Positions 16,269-24,428 of a DNA stretch of 64,000 nt are shown one piece after another. The DNA lies in IMG/VR virus record IMGVR_UViG_3300006802_000002, positions 1 to 64,000 of that record, one strand, 5' to 3'. Every line of letters begins with the position of its first letter. Positions within the stretch are counted from its first letter, which is position 1. This DNA is from a virus. The notes beneath the pieces are model-generated. The model ran no database searches. It had not been told where the DNA came from and saw nothing but the letters and a program-made list of their open reading frames with translations. The position numbers were made by a program, and so were the translations under genes.

Positions 16269-16673
16269 ATGAATTACTATGAAAATGAATTACATAGTTT
16301 GGCAGAAATGTATAATCACTTAAGGGGTGCTGGATTTAATAATCCTTTTATGTTTTTAAATCTTAATCTAGGGTATTCTCATACAGAAGAAGAAGTTATG
16401 CTAAGGGCAGCTAATATTAGAAAACTTAAAGAAGACCCTAAAATTTGTAAAGATGATCCTGTTGTAGATGCCGTTATTCATAAGTTCTTAGATCGTTCTA
16501 AGCAAGGTATGAAGAAATATAATTCATCCATGCATGATAATAATAAGCCAACATTAGATTGGATTAATGATGCCCAGGAAGAACTTATGGATGGTATCTT
16601 ATATTTGCAGAAATTAAAAGATAAAATTAAAGATATTAAAGAACAAACTAATTTTATGTGGGGTAAGTTATAA
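16269..16673 (+). CDS. MazG-like nucleotide pyrophosphohydrolase domain protein
   Basis: 134 aa. The C-terminal half has RSKQGMKKYNSSMHDN ... DWINDAQEELMDGILYLQKL, the pattern of small phage all-alpha NTP pyrophosphatases (K-G-x-x-K-Y then E-E-x-x-D helix). The N-terminal 60 residues are unassigned. It precedes another MazG-type gene with stop/start overlap, so both probably adjust nucleotide pools. Confidence 0.6.
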   Translation: MNYYENELHSLAEMYNHLRGAGFNNPFMFLNLNLGYSHTEEEVMLRAANIRKLKEDPKICKDDPVVDAVIHKFLDRSKQGMKKYNSSMHDNNKPTLDWINDAQEELMDGILYLQKLKDKIKDIKEQTNFMWGKL

Positions 16674-17170
16674 TGACTTTAATTGTACCAAATCAGTATA
16701 ATAAATCTGAGAACAAGTCTCAGGATGATTTAGCTGTGTTAGCAAGTCAGGGCTTGGTTAATTGGGATACCATGGGCTATTTTGGAGCCCTGTACGAATT
16801 TCATAAGGCGCTACAGGACAAACTAGAAGCCTCTGGGAAGGCCGTACATGGGCGCCACCAGCGGCTAGGGCAGGATTACGTACCTGGGTCTCCTACTGCC
16901 GCCCTACGAGCAAATTTGATTAAAGAAGAAGCTAATGAGTGTATTGAAGCCCTTGCTTCCAAGCCAGCACATTATTGTTTAAAGGAAATCTGTGATTTAA
17001 TTTATGTGGCTGTAGGTACCGCTGTAACATACGGCTGGAAGCTTGATGGAGCCTTTGAGGCTGTACATAAGAACAATATGGAAAAGATTGATAAAGGCAC
17101 TATTCGAGAAGATGGTAAATTACAAAAGCCAGCGAATTGGCCTAATGCTAATGTAAAGGAATTTGTGTAA
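16673..17170 (+). CDS. MazG/PRA-PH-like pyrophosphohydrolase
   Basis: 165 aa. Helical metal-binding core: LIKEEANECIEAL, then KEICDLIYVAVGTAVTYGW (ExxD), then EAVHKNNMEKIDKGT, matching phosphoribosyl-ATP-pyrophosphatase/MazG family proteins. It would hydrolyse (d)NTPs or ppGpp-like nucleotides to monophosphates, feeding the ThyX/ribonucleotide reductase cluster downstream. Overlaps both neighbours by one base. Confidence 0.78.
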   Translation: MTLIVPNQYNKSENKSQDDLAVLASQGLVNWDTMGYFGALYEFHKALQDKLEASGKAVHGRHQRLGQDYVPGSPTAALRANLIKEEANECIEALASKPAHYCLKEICDLIYVAVGTAVTYGWKLDGAFEAVHKNNMEKIDKGTIREDGKLQKPANWPNANVKEFV

Positions 17171-17391
17171 TGTATCTTGTTTGGTGGGACCCATACGTAG
17201 TTGATAACTTCAATAAAATAGGATTTTACGGAATATTTCATACGCTTAAAGAGGCGACCTTGTACAAGGAAGAAAAGGAAGAACAAGAGAAATTATTATA
17301 CAATAAAGATAATGGCAATATAGAAATTACTAAAGTTGATATTTTTGTAATGAAATCCGCAGTATTTGAAAAGGTTAAAAATGACAACTAA
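17170..17391 (+). CDS. Hypothetical protein
   Basis: 73 aa, start overlaps the MazG stop. Aromatic N-terminus (YLVWWDPYVVDNFN) then a charged stretch (LYKEEKEEQEKLLYNKDNG). Unknown function. Confidence 0.62.
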   Translation: MYLVWWDPYVVDNFNKIGFYGIFHTLKEATLYKEEKEEQEKLLYNKDNGNIEITKVDIFVMKSAVFEKVKNDN

Positions 17392-17560
17392 TAAGTACAC
17401 AGCAAAGATTAGCATTGAAATTGATTTAGATGAATACCCAATTCCTTCTGATGGCAAAATTAAGGACCAATTAAAACAAGATATTTACGATGCTTTGTAT
17501 GAGTTAGATACTATTAAAGTTAAGAAGATTGAAATTTCTGGCAGAGATTTAAATGAATAA
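17381..17560 (+). CDS. Hypothetical protein
   Basis: 59 aa from ATG 17381, overlapping the previous gene by 11 bp. Two strands and a helix (YTAKISIEIDLDEY, IKDQLKQDIYDALYEL, IKVKKIEIS): a small ferredoxin-like alternation. Unknown function. Confidence 0.62.
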   Translation: MTTNKYTAKISIEIDLDEYPIPSDGKIKDQLKQDIYDALYELDTIKVKKIEISGRDLNE

Positions 17561-17738
17561 TGAATTGCCAAAGGGGTACGGCACATTTAATGGCGCAATG
17601 GATACAATAACCCCCAAAAAGGATAATAAAAAGGATACAGAATGCTTAAAGGACCATATGAAGAATTCATCTACAAATCAAGATACTCTAGATGGATTGA
17701 GGAAGAAAATAGACGTGAAGATTGGCCTGAAACAGTAA
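17553..17738 (+). CDS. Doubtful small ORF overlapping ribonucleotide reductase
   Basis: 61 aa frame whose last 97 bp lie inside the reductase frame. The upstream part (17553-17641) is otherwise non-coding, and ATG overlaps the previous stop, so a short coupled peptide is possible. Composition is Lys/Asp-rich and unlike a fold. Kept at low confidence. Confidence 0.25.
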   Translation: MNNELPKGYGTFNGAMDTITPKKDNKKDTECLKDHMKNSSTNQDTLDGLRKKIDVKIGLKQ

Positions 17739-19546
17739 AGCGCTATTTTGATTATTTTGAGAAGCATTTAAAAGAAAAGCACAATTACGACATAGGCCCA
17801 GACAGATCATGGATTGAGCCTATGGTTCTTAATCTTGATGTGCTTCCTTCCATGCGCGCTTTAATGACTGCTGGTGATGCTTTAGAGAGAGACGCTATCT
17901 GCGGATATAATTGCGCCTATTTAGCAGTTGATAACCAAAGAGCGTTTGATGAAATTCTAGTTATTCTTATGTCTGGTACAGGCGTAGGATTTAGTGTAGA
18001 GGATGCTAATGTCTCTAAATTGCCTATTGTGTCAGAACACTTTGAGCGGAGTGACACAACCATTAATGTACAAGATAGTAAGGCAGGATGGGGGAGAGCC
18101 CTCAAAGAACTTATTAGCCTCCTATACGCAGGTCAAATTCCTACCTGGAATTTGTCCAGATTGCGTCCAGCAGGTGCAAGGCTCAAAGTTATGGGAGGAC
18201 GTTCAAGCGGCCCTGAACCGCTTAATGACTTATTTAATTACGCAGTCAACTTATTTAAAGGGGCTAAAGGAAGAAGGCTCACAGCCTTAGAATGCCATGA
18301 CTTTATCTGTAAAATCGCTGAAATCGTGGTTGTTGGCGGGGTGCGCCGTAGTGCCCTTATCAGTTTATCAGACTTATCCGACACAAGATTGCAAACTGCT
18401 AAGTCAGGAACTTGGTATACTACTCACGGTCATAGACAGCTTGCCAACAACAGTGCGGTTTACTTTGATGATACCCCTATGGATTTATTCATGGAAGAAT
18501 TCAAAGCCCTTTACCTTTCGGGATCGGGCGAAAGGGGTATCTTTAATAGGGATGCTGCTAGACGCATTGTGGGATGGAACGGAAGAAGGAAAACAGATTT
18601 CAACTTCGGTACTAATCCATGCAGCGAAATCATACTTAGACCCAATCAGTTTTGCAACCTTACTAGTGTCATTGCAAGAGAAACGGATAACTTAGAGAAG
18701 CTTAAAATAAAAGTAAAAGCTGCCACTATTATGGGGACATGGCAAAGTACTCTTACCCATTTTAAATATTTACGTAAAGTGTGGCAGGAGAACACAGAAG
18801 AAGAAAGATTACTAGGGGTATCGCTTAATGGAATTATGGACAATGAGCTACTTTATGGCGAGTATCGTGAGGCTATTTATTCAGAGTTACGACTGGTTGC
18901 GCTACAGACTAATGAAGTATTTGCGAATGCTATTGGTATACCTAAATCTACAGCAATCACCTGTATCAAGCCCGAGGGCACAACAAGTCAACTCGCTGAC
19001 TGTGCTAGTGGATTGCATAAAAGATACGCCCCGTATTACATTAGACGAGTCCGGCAAGATAATAAAGACCCATTAACAGATTTTATGATTGCTCAAGGTG
19101 TGCCTAATGAGCCTGCTATTGGTAATCCTAATGTAACTATCTTTAGCTTCCCTCAGAGAGCACCTAATAACGCATTAACAGCAGAAAAGGGAGCTATCTG
19201 GAACCTTGAACTATGGAAGGATATTCAAAAGAATTATACAGAGCATAAGCCAAGTATTACGCTAACTGTCAATAAAAACGAATGGTTACACGTACAAGCT
19301 TGGCTTTGGGATAATATGAATATCATGTCTGGTATCAGTATTCTTCCTAATATTGCCGATGGAGTTACTTATAAACAAATGCCTTATGAAGAAATTTCTG
19401 AAACAGAGTACTTGAAATTGGCTGCCCAAATGCCTAAATCCTTAGATTGGGACAAACTAAAGGACTTTGAAAAAGAGGATGGAACTACGGGGTCAAGGGA
19501 ATTTGCATGTGTGGGCAATGTTTGTGAAGTTATTGGGAGTGCCTAA
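17642..19546 (+). CDS. nrdJ: Adenosylcobalamin-dependent ribonucleotide reductase (class II, monomeric type)
   Basis: 634 aa. Reduces ribonucleotides to deoxyribonucleotides using a B12 radical, so it needs host cobalamin but works with or without oxygen. Seen: GTGVGFSVE, RPAGARLKVMGG, NPCSEIILRPNQFCNL (active-site Cys and Glu loop), GTTSQLADCASGLHKRYAPY, and C-terminal CVGNVC (C-x4-C), the redox pair spacing of Lactobacillus ribonucleoside-triphosphate reductase. Shorter than that 739-aa enzyme. The start ATG 17642 follows GGATACAGA. Neighbouring pyrophosphohydrolases, ThyX and a deaminase make a dNTP-supply cluster. Confidence 0.92.
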   Translation: MLKGPYEEFIYKSRYSRWIEEENRREDWPETVKRYFDYFEKHLKEKHNYDIGPDRSWIEPMVLNLDVLPSMRALMTAGDALERDAICGYNCAYLAVDNQRAFDEILVILMSGTGVGFSVEDANVSKLPIVSEHFERSDTTINVQDSKAGWGRALKELISLLYAGQIPTWNLSRLRPAGARLKVMGGRSSGPEPLNDLFNYAVNLFKGAKGRRLTALECHDFICKIAEIVVVGGVRRSALISLSDLSDTRLQTAKSGTWYTTHGHRQLANNSAVYFDDTPMDLFMEEFKALYLSGSGERGIFNRDAARRIVGWNGRRKTDFNFGTNPCSEIILRPNQFCNLTSVIARETDNLEKLKIKVKAATIMGTWQSTLTHFKYLRKVWQENTEEERLLGVSLNGIMDNELLYGEYREAIYSELRLVALQTNEVFANAIGIPKSTAITCIKPEGTTSQLADCASGLHKRYAPYYIRRVRQDNKDPLTDFMIAQGVPNEPAIGNPNVTIFSFPQRAPNNALTAEKGAIWNLELWKDIQKNYTEHKPSITLTVNKNEWLHVQAWLWDNMNIMSGISILPNIADGVTYKQMPYEEISETEYLKLAAQMPKSLDWDKLKDFEKEDGTTGSREFACVGNVCEVIGSA

Positions 19547-19698
19547 TGGATACATGGGAAATCACTAAAGCCGATAATGGGGGTTATATACTTGTTGTTA
19601 AAGTATTAAACTCTGTAGGAAAGTCCAAAGAATATACATTCGTGTTTCAGGATAAATCTAAACTCCTGAACCATTTAGCAAAGAGTGATTTAAATTGA
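19546..19698 (+). CDS. Small hypothetical protein
   Basis: 50 aa, start overlaps the reductase stop (TAATG), end overlaps the next TTG start (TTGA). Strand-rich N-terminus (WEITKADNGGYILVVKVLN). Unknown; a reductase-linked role is possible only from position. Confidence 0.55.
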   Translation: MDTWEITKADNGGYILVVKVLNSVGKSKEYTFVFQDKSKLLNHLAKSDLN

Positions 19699-19889
19699 AA
19701 ATTGAATTAAGTGCAACGGATATTCTTCATCATTTAATGGATTATTACCAAGAACAATTTGGCACTAAATTAGGTGCAACTGTTAGAGGTAAACTTTTAA
19801 ACGATCCCTTAAGATGTGTTCTAGAAGTTGATCCTATTATTGAAGATGATGAACCTAAAGAAGAAAAGCCAGAGGACGTAGATTTATAA
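19695..19889 (+). CDS. Hypothetical protein with acidic tail
   Basis: 64 aa, TTG start inside the upstream TGA. Begins KIELSATDILHHLMDYYQEQ, like the strand-LS-x-D-helix proteins near 4-5 kb, and ends in a Glu/Asp/Lys tail. Stop overlaps next start. Unknown function. Confidence 0.58.
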   Translation: MKIELSATDILHHLMDYYQEQFGTKLGATVRGKLLNDPLRCVLEVDPIIEDDEPKEEKPEDVDL

Positions 19890-20104
19890 TGTGGGTAGAA
19901 TTAACTTTTGTGGACACTTCTAGTAATGAAACTGTCCCTAAGCCTAGTAAGCCAGCCAAACGCTTGTTCAATATGGACAGAGTAGAAGAAATATATGACA
20001 CAGAAACTAACGCAAAAGCTACTACAGTCCTATCTTTAATTGGTGGTAAAATTAAATACGTGAAGGAAAGTTACGCAGATATAAAAAAGCTACTTAAATC
20101 ATAA
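19889..20104 (+). CDS. Hypothetical protein
   Basis: 71 aa, coupled on both sides. Contains WVELTFVDTSSNETVPKPSK and VLSLIGGKIKYVKESYAD, short strands with a turn, reminiscent of small regulators but not recognised. Confidence 0.6.
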   Translation: MWVELTFVDTSSNETVPKPSKPAKRLFNMDRVEEIYDTETNAKATTVLSLIGGKIKYVKESYADIKKLLKS

Positions 20105-20373
20105 TGAAATATTATTTTACATACAAAAAATTCAAACAGGCAGAGGCTAAAGTACAAACTTTTGATACTAGAGAAGAAGCCAATGCTAAATGGAAAGAGT
20201 TAACTATATACCCAGGGATTGAGGTTTATAGTCCTGTAGACTATGCAGTTGATGATAATCATTGTGTATCCAAAGCCATTATGTTTTGGAACCAAATGGG
20301 ATTTTATAAACCAGAAACAACTTTTCAAGCTAACCCTAAAAAGACTATTTATTTGCCCACAAGGAAAGCGTAA
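20104..20373 (+). CDS. Hypothetical protein
   Basis: 89 aa, start overlaps upstream stop. N-terminal YYFTYKKFKQAEAKVQTFDT is strand-helix-like. Unknown function. Confidence 0.6.
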   Translation: MKYYFTYKKFKQAEAKVQTFDTREEANAKWKELTIYPGIEVYSPVDYAVDDNHCVSKAIMFWNQMGFYKPETTFQANPKKTIYLPTRKA

Positions 20374-20574
20374 ATGTATTTAGTTTCATATGAAAAAGAG
20401 TCCAACACGCTAACAACTTGGAATACTGATAATCTTATTAATTGGTCTAAGGATTGGGCAAGAGATAAGAAGGGTAATACCTATGAATTTGATGATAGTA
20501 TGTTGTGTTTAGATATGTATGCCATTAGCTGTGCTATGGAAGAAATTGTAGCTAGAAATAAGGATTATTCGTAA
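20374..20574 (+). CDS. Hypothetical protein
   Basis: 66 aa, begins immediately after the preceding TAA. Sequence WSKDWARDKKGNTYEFDDSM is charged; the C-terminal AISCAMEEIVARNKDYS is helical. Unknown function. Confidence 0.6.
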   Translation: MYLVSYEKESNTLTTWNTDNLINWSKDWARDKKGNTYEFDDSMLCLDMYAISCAMEEIVARNKDYS

Positions 20575-20951
20575 TGTCTATGTTAGGACCCTTTGATGAA
20601 TTAGAAAGAGATATTAAGGCCGCTCAGAGAAAATCAGAAGTGGCCTTAACTGATTTACCCCACCCTTTTCTAAAGAGAATTACGCAAATTACGTTTGGGG
20701 AAGACGAACCAACAGAAGAACAATTAAATCAGGTTAGACAGGTTTTAACTTGTTTAGCACATTTTGATTGGCCCGGGGATATGAACAGAGAAGTAACTAA
20801 GATGAAACCTTTATTAGATTTTAGTTATTCTGTTGATAAGCAAGCGTTACAAGCAGGGATAGATTATATTTGTACTCCTATTCCAGCAGGTTCTCCGATT
20901 ACTCCTCCAACGTTACGACAGGGTGTAATTCCCACAACTCCTAGATCATAA
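20574..20951 (+). CDS. Hypothetical protein
   Basis: 125 aa. Acidic middle (GEDEPTEEQLNQVRQVL) and a proline-rich end (CTPIPAGSPITPPTLRQGVI). No motif recognised. The RNA ligase follows after 9 bp. Confidence 0.6.
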   Translation: MSMLGPFDELERDIKAAQRKSEVALTDLPHPFLKRITQITFGEDEPTEEQLNQVRQVLTCLAHFDWPGDMNREVTKMKPLLDFSYSVDKQALQAGIDYICTPIPAGSPITPPTLRQGVIPTTPRS

Positions 20952-20960
20952 AGGTTACAC

Positions 20961-21920
20961 ATGAACATTCCAAGTTGGCATAAGATTTTTACATACGGGG
21001 ATCGCTTTACCAAAGGCATTCTTGATGGGGAAGTAGAAATTACTGAAAAGATTGATGGTAGTCAATTTACATTTGGTAGAACAGATAAGGCCACAGTATT
21101 AATGCGCTCTAAGGGTGCTGAAATTTTCTTTGGCGATGGTAATAAGATGTTTAATAAAGCCAAAGAATATGTTATGTCTATTCAAGCCAAATTGCCCACG
21201 GGCGTATTCTTTCATGGTGAATATCTACAAAAGCCAAAGCATAACACTTTAGAGTACGCTAGAGTGCCTAAGAATAATTTTATGCTATTTGGTGTTACAG
21301 TAAGAGATACCTTAATAGCTAAAGATACTTATAGCTTAGACTATTGGGCACATTATCTTGATTGTGAAGCTGTTCCTATAATTTATAAGGGAAATATGAT
21401 GGATGATTTCCTTATGGACTATGATACTTTACTTAAGCTTATTCCAGAGATTAGCATATTAGGTAATTGCAAGGCAGAAGGTATTGTAATTAAAAACTAC
21501 GCTAAATCCCTTATGGTGGGGGATGTAGCTGTTCCTATTATGCAAGCTAAGATTGTCTGTAATGAATTCAAGGAAAAGCATGGTGTTTCTTGGGGCAAGG
21601 AAAATCCTACTAATATGCAAAAGATTGGGGAAAGCCTAAATTCGGAAGCAAGATGGCTTAAGGCTGTACAATATAAGCGTGATAATAATGAACTTACAGA
21701 AACAGTTAAAGATATTGGCCCATTAATTGGTAGAATTAAGCAGGATATTCTTGAAGAAGAAAAAGAGAATATCAAGGAAATGCTTTATAAGTTATTCAAG
21801 GAAGATATCCTTAGAATGGCGATTAATGGTTTCCCAGAATGGTATAAGAAGAAGCTTGCAGATGATTTATCTGCAAAGCAAGATTTAGTTTATCATCATG
21901 GTATTGGGAGTGAAATTTGA
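20961..21920 (+). CDS. RNA ligase (Rnl2-like)
   Basis: 319 aa nucleotidyl transferase. Motif I EKIDGSQF (K30 is the likely AMP-attached lysine), motif III-like FMLFGVTV, motif IV EGIVIKNY and motif V AKIVCNEFKEK are all present. It joins 3'-OH and 5'-phosphate RNA ends at nicks. Phages use such ligases to repair tRNAs cut by host anticodon nucleases; the five phage tRNAs here make that plausible, but no polynucleotide kinase is visible. The C-terminal ~100 residues are helical. Stop overlaps ThyX start. Confidence 0.85.
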   Translation: MNIPSWHKIFTYGDRFTKGILDGEVEITEKIDGSQFTFGRTDKATVLMRSKGAEIFFGDGNKMFNKAKEYVMSIQAKLPTGVFFHGEYLQKPKHNTLEYARVPKNNFMLFGVTVRDTLIAKDTYSLDYWAHYLDCEAVPIIYKGNMMDDFLMDYDTLLKLIPEISILGNCKAEGIVIKNYAKSLMVGDVAVPIMQAKIVCNEFKEKHGVSWGKENPTNMQKIGESLNSEARWLKAVQYKRDNNELTETVKDIGPLIGRIKQDILEEEKENIKEMLYKLFKEDILRMAINGFPEWYKKKLADDLSAKQDLVYHHGIGSEI

Positions 21921-22555
21921 AAATAGAATATCTTAATCACTTTGGTAATGACCTTATGGTCGCTAATGTTGCAAGGGTCTCGTTTGGTAAATGGAAAGCT
22001 ACACAAGATGCAAAAGATGAAAAGTTAATTAATTATCTTGCAGAGCATAAACATAAATCTCCATTTTTTCATCCTCAATTGCAAGTTAGGGTTTCTTGTC
22101 CTATCTTTGTGGCAAATCAATTAAAGCGGCACCAAATAGGATTTGCCATTAATGAAGTATCCAGAAGATATGTGGATTATGAACCATCTGTGTATGTTCC
22201 TGCACAATTTAGAAATAGACCACAGGATAAAAAACAAGGAAGTGATGGAGATTTTTCATGGGTAGAAAATGCTGATGCCGAGGAAATTTATCAGACGGCC
22301 ATGCATTTATCCTTGAATTTCTACGGAGAGCTAATAAATAAAGGCGTAGCGCCCGAACAAGCACGTTCAATACTTCCTATGGCAGCTTATACTGAATTTG
22401 TTTGGACAGGTTCTTTATACGCATATTTTAATATGTTTAAAATGAGAACTGCGCCGGATGCTCAAAAAGAAACTTGTGAATTAGTTAAGCAACTTGATCC
22501 CATTATGAATGAATATTTTCCCGTCTCTTGGGGAGCACTTAAAAAATATGCGTAA
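21917..22555 (+). CDS. thyX: Flavin-dependent thymidylate synthase
   Basis: 212 aa, TTG start overlapping the ligase stop. The signature KRHQIGFAINEVSRRYV (~residues 70-86) is the ThyX RHRxxSxNExSxRY motif in diverged form; FFHPQLQVRVSCPIFVANQL precedes it. Uses FAD and methylenetetrahydrofolate to make dTMP from dUMP. The C-terminal EFVWTGSLYAYFNM is also typical. A dCMP deaminase-like gene lies ~160 bp downstream and could supply dUMP. Length is normal for the family. Confidence 0.9.
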   Translation: MKIEYLNHFGNDLMVANVARVSFGKWKATQDAKDEKLINYLAEHKHKSPFFHPQLQVRVSCPIFVANQLKRHQIGFAINEVSRRYVDYEPSVYVPAQFRNRPQDKKQGSDGDFSWVENADAEEIYQTAMHLSLNFYGELINKGVAPEQARSILPMAAYTEFVWTGSLYAYFNMFKMRTAPDAQKETCELVKQLDPIMNEYFPVSWGALKKYA

Positions 22556-22730
22556 ACCTAAAAGATATAATGATGATCCATATGATGATATAGATTTATC
22601 ATTTGATATTGGTAAGGGGGATTGTATTCAACTTACCGATCATAAGTATAAACCCATTAAAGTGCGTCCCATTGGATTTCTAGCGGATATAGATAAGAAG
22701 GTTCCGTATAACAATTATGGTAGAGACTAA
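22548..22730 (+). CDS. Hypothetical protein
   Basis: 60 aa from ATG 22548, overlapping the ThyX stop by 8 bp. Asp/Lys-rich (RKPKRYNDDPYDDIDLSFD). Overlaps the next gene by 14 bp. Unknown function. Confidence 0.55.
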   Translation: MRKPKRYNDDPYDDIDLSFDIGKGDCIQLTDHKYKPIKVRPIGFLADIDKKVPYNNYGRD

Positions 22731-23106
22731 GTATTTAAATCTTATTAGAGCACAGGCAGAGGTAAGCCAATTCAAACGCTTTCCTATGGCTGCTTGTATT
22801 GTCTGTAAAGGTGAGGTTATTAGTTGTGAGAGCAATCATTTAAAGACACACCCATTACAAGCTAAATACGCCTCTAAGCCAGATAGAATTCACTTACATG
22901 CTGAGATAGCCTGTCTAGTACGTGCTAGATGGCCTAAAATTAATGCTGTTAATGGTGCTGATATGTATGTGGGTAGATTACTTAAGAATGGGGATTGGGG
23001 TTGCTCTAAACCCTGCCCAGGCTGTTTTGCAGCACTAGAGCATTCTGGCATAGGATCAGTAACGTATTATTCATTAGATAATAAATGGGAAAAGATAGAG
23101 CTATGA
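22717..23106 (+). CDS. Cytidine/dCMP deaminase-family protein
   Basis: 129 aa. Zinc-deaminase signature HAE (H61-A-E63, from HLHAEIACL) plus PCPGC (C100, C103). Probably deaminates dCMP to dUMP for ThyX, although the substrate cannot be read from sequence. Short, single domain. Stop overlaps the next start by ATGA. Confidence 0.82.
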   Translation: MVETKYLNLIRAQAEVSQFKRFPMAACIVCKGEVISCESNHLKTHPLQAKYASKPDRIHLHAEIACLVRARWPKINAVNGADMYVGRLLKNGDWGCSKPCPGCFAALEHSGIGSVTYYSLDNKWEKIEL

Positions 23107-23285
23107 TTGAAATAGAATGGCACCCTAGTACTCAAATAGCAGAATTACATTATAGACCAGACTATAATTCTCCTGTATTTCCAGGAAATAGGACCATTAT
23201 AACTAGAACAATTTGTAAAAAAGATTTAAAAGCACTTATCAGTAAATTACAAAGAGAATTAGATATGTGGGAAGAACACTCATGA
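23103..23285 (+). CDS. Small hypothetical protein
   Basis: 60 aa from ATG 23103 (ATGA with the deaminase stop). Contains NRTIITRTICKKDLKALISK, the strand-T-x-K-D-helix pattern seen in the early small proteins. Unknown function. Confidence 0.6.
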   Translation: MIEIEWHPSTQIAELHYRPDYNSPVFPGNRTIITRTICKKDLKALISKLQRELDMWEEHS

Positions 23286-23542
23286 AAGTAACAGAAGAAG
23301 AAGCTAGAGAATATTTATATCAATTAGAATATGAACGTATTGTGCATCACCAAAGATGGAAGCTGTATTGTGAAGGTGTATTTAAGTACACAGATGGAAA
23401 ACATTATATGTTTCATTTTAATAAACCAAATACAGAATACCAGGATTGTGATCCTTTTAATTGTAACCCTGTAGAATGTTATGAAGTTGAATTAAGAGAC
23501 GTTACTGAAAAGAAATGGTGCTTGGTTGAGAAGCCAGTATAG
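23282..23542 (+). CDS. Hypothetical protein
   Basis: 86 aa from ATG 23282 (ATGA overlap). Begins MKVTEEEAREYLYQLEYERI, aromatic and His-rich middle (YMFHFNKPNTEYQ), C-D-C pattern DCDPFNCNPVECYE. Possibly metal-binding; not assigned. Confidence 0.62.
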   Translation: MKVTEEEAREYLYQLEYERIVHHQRWKLYCEGVFKYTDGKHYMFHFNKPNTEYQDCDPFNCNPVECYEVELRDVTEKKWCLVEKPV

Positions 23543-23741
23543 TTATGTTGGATTATGTCCGCATTGCGGCACTTCCTGGAAAGCTAGCTTAATTCCAAAA
23601 AGGATTAGGTACAATTACGGCCATAGCAAATACTTTTCCAAGATTATAGCTGTGTATGATATGATTGGAGATAGGACAGCACATTATCAGTGTCCAGAAT
23701 GTCATAGCGTATTTCAAAGGAATGAAATAATATATGGATAA
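23526..23741 (+). CDS. Small zinc-ribbon protein
   Basis: 71 aa, TTG start overlapping the previous gene by 17 bp. CPHC (11-14) and CPEC (~57-60) form a zinc ribbon. Unknown role; the next gene also has paired cysteines. Confidence 0.6.
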   Translation: MRSQYSYVGLCPHCGTSWKASLIPKRIRYNYGHSKYFSKIIAVYDMIGDRTAHYQCPECHSVFQRNEIIYG

Positions 23742-23910
23742 AACATTAAATTGGGGCGGATGTTCCACATGCTATAATAAAGGTTACTATTATGCCTTTG
23801 AAAACGATAATGAAGATTATCCATTAGCCCATGCAGCAAAAAAGCACTACTGCGAGTGCTATGTAGGCGTAATCCGTAAACAAGATGAAGAAAGACCAAT
23901 AGAGATTTAA
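23734..23910 (+). CDS. Small Cys-paired protein
   Basis: 58 aa. CSTC (residues 10-13) and CEC near residue 40 suggest a metal knuckle. Ends with a Lys/Glu-rich segment. Starts before the upstream stop. Confidence 0.58.
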   Translation: MDKTLNWGGCSTCYNKGYYYAFENDNEDYPLAHAAKKHYCECYVGVIRKQDEERPIEI

Positions 23911-24069
23911 ATGTTAAAAGTACACTCGATAACTAACACAAAAACTAACATAGATCAAAAAGTAAATGAATGGCTAAAAGAAAATCAAGGTAGAGTAATT
24001 AAAAATATTCAATACTTACCTGAAAATCATAAAGATTTATATAGAGTAATTATTACTTATCAAGCTTAA
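23911..24069 (+). CDS. Cse60-like small protein
   Basis: 52 aa, ATG immediately after the preceding stop. The pattern VNEWLKENQGRVIKNIQYLP ... YRVIITYQA resembles the Cse60 (DUF2758) proteins of Bacillus spores, short soluble strand-helix-strand proteins also found in phages. The 3' end overlaps the 3' end of the convergent Rz1 gene by 17 bp, marking the convergence of the two transcription blocks. Confidence 0.6.
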   Translation: MLKVHSITNTKTNIDQKVNEWLKENQGRVIKNIQYLPENHKDLYRVIITYQA

Positions 24070-24304
24070 TCTCTTTGTGACATATATTTTCTACTGTGTT
24101 ATTGTGCACCAGTAATTGCCTAGCGGTTACTGGTGTAAATTTATCAGCAGGGTCTAGTACAATATACTCTACAATGTCGCAATAATTATTTGCGGGTATA
24201 CTTTTGCAACTCACTAAAAACGGACTTGTCATCAATAGTCCCAATATGGTGAGAAGTCTCAAGTGCTTTCTTATTTTGTTCAGCATTTTGTTTATATACC
24301 TCAT
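24053..24304 (-). CDS. Rz1: Outer-membrane spanin lipoprotein (Rz1-like)
   Basis: 83 aa if started at 24304 (a second ATG at 24286 is possible). Signal/lipobox: RKHLRLLTILGLLMTSPFLVSC, cleavage before the Cys. It is nested out of frame within and downstream of the Rz-like gene (24186-24428), the standard overlapping Rz/Rz1 arrangement. It would span from the outer membrane to Rz during lysis of a Gram-negative host. The stop overlaps the convergent gene by 17 bp. Confidence 0.75.
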   Translation of the reverse strand: MRYINKMLNKIRKHLRLLTILGLLMTSPFLVSCKSIPANNYCDIVEYIVLDPADKFTPVTARQLLVHNNTVENICHKEIKLDK

Positions 24305-24428
24305 TTTTAACTTCGTTCTTGCCCTCTGACTTAGCTTTAAAATAAAACCCAATTAAAGCTGTAATAATAGCTAAAGCGCCTAAAATAAAGGCACTAAATT
24401 TGTTCCACAAGCTAGTTAATAGGAGCAT
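24186..24428 (-). CDS. Rz: Inner-membrane spanin (Rz-like)
   Basis: 80 aa. N-terminal transmembrane segment (FSAFILGALAIITALIGFYF) followed by a charged coiled coil (KSEGKNEVKNEVYKQNAEQN). Rz1 frame overlaps its 3' part. It forms a spanin complex that fuses inner and outer membranes after the endolysin has cut the wall. Overlaps the Tad2-like gene by 17 bp upstream. Confidence 0.75.
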   Translation of the reverse strand: MLLLTSLWNKFSAFILGALAIITALIGFYFKAKSEGKNEVKNEVYKQNAEQNKKALETSHHIGTIDDKSVFSELQKYTRK

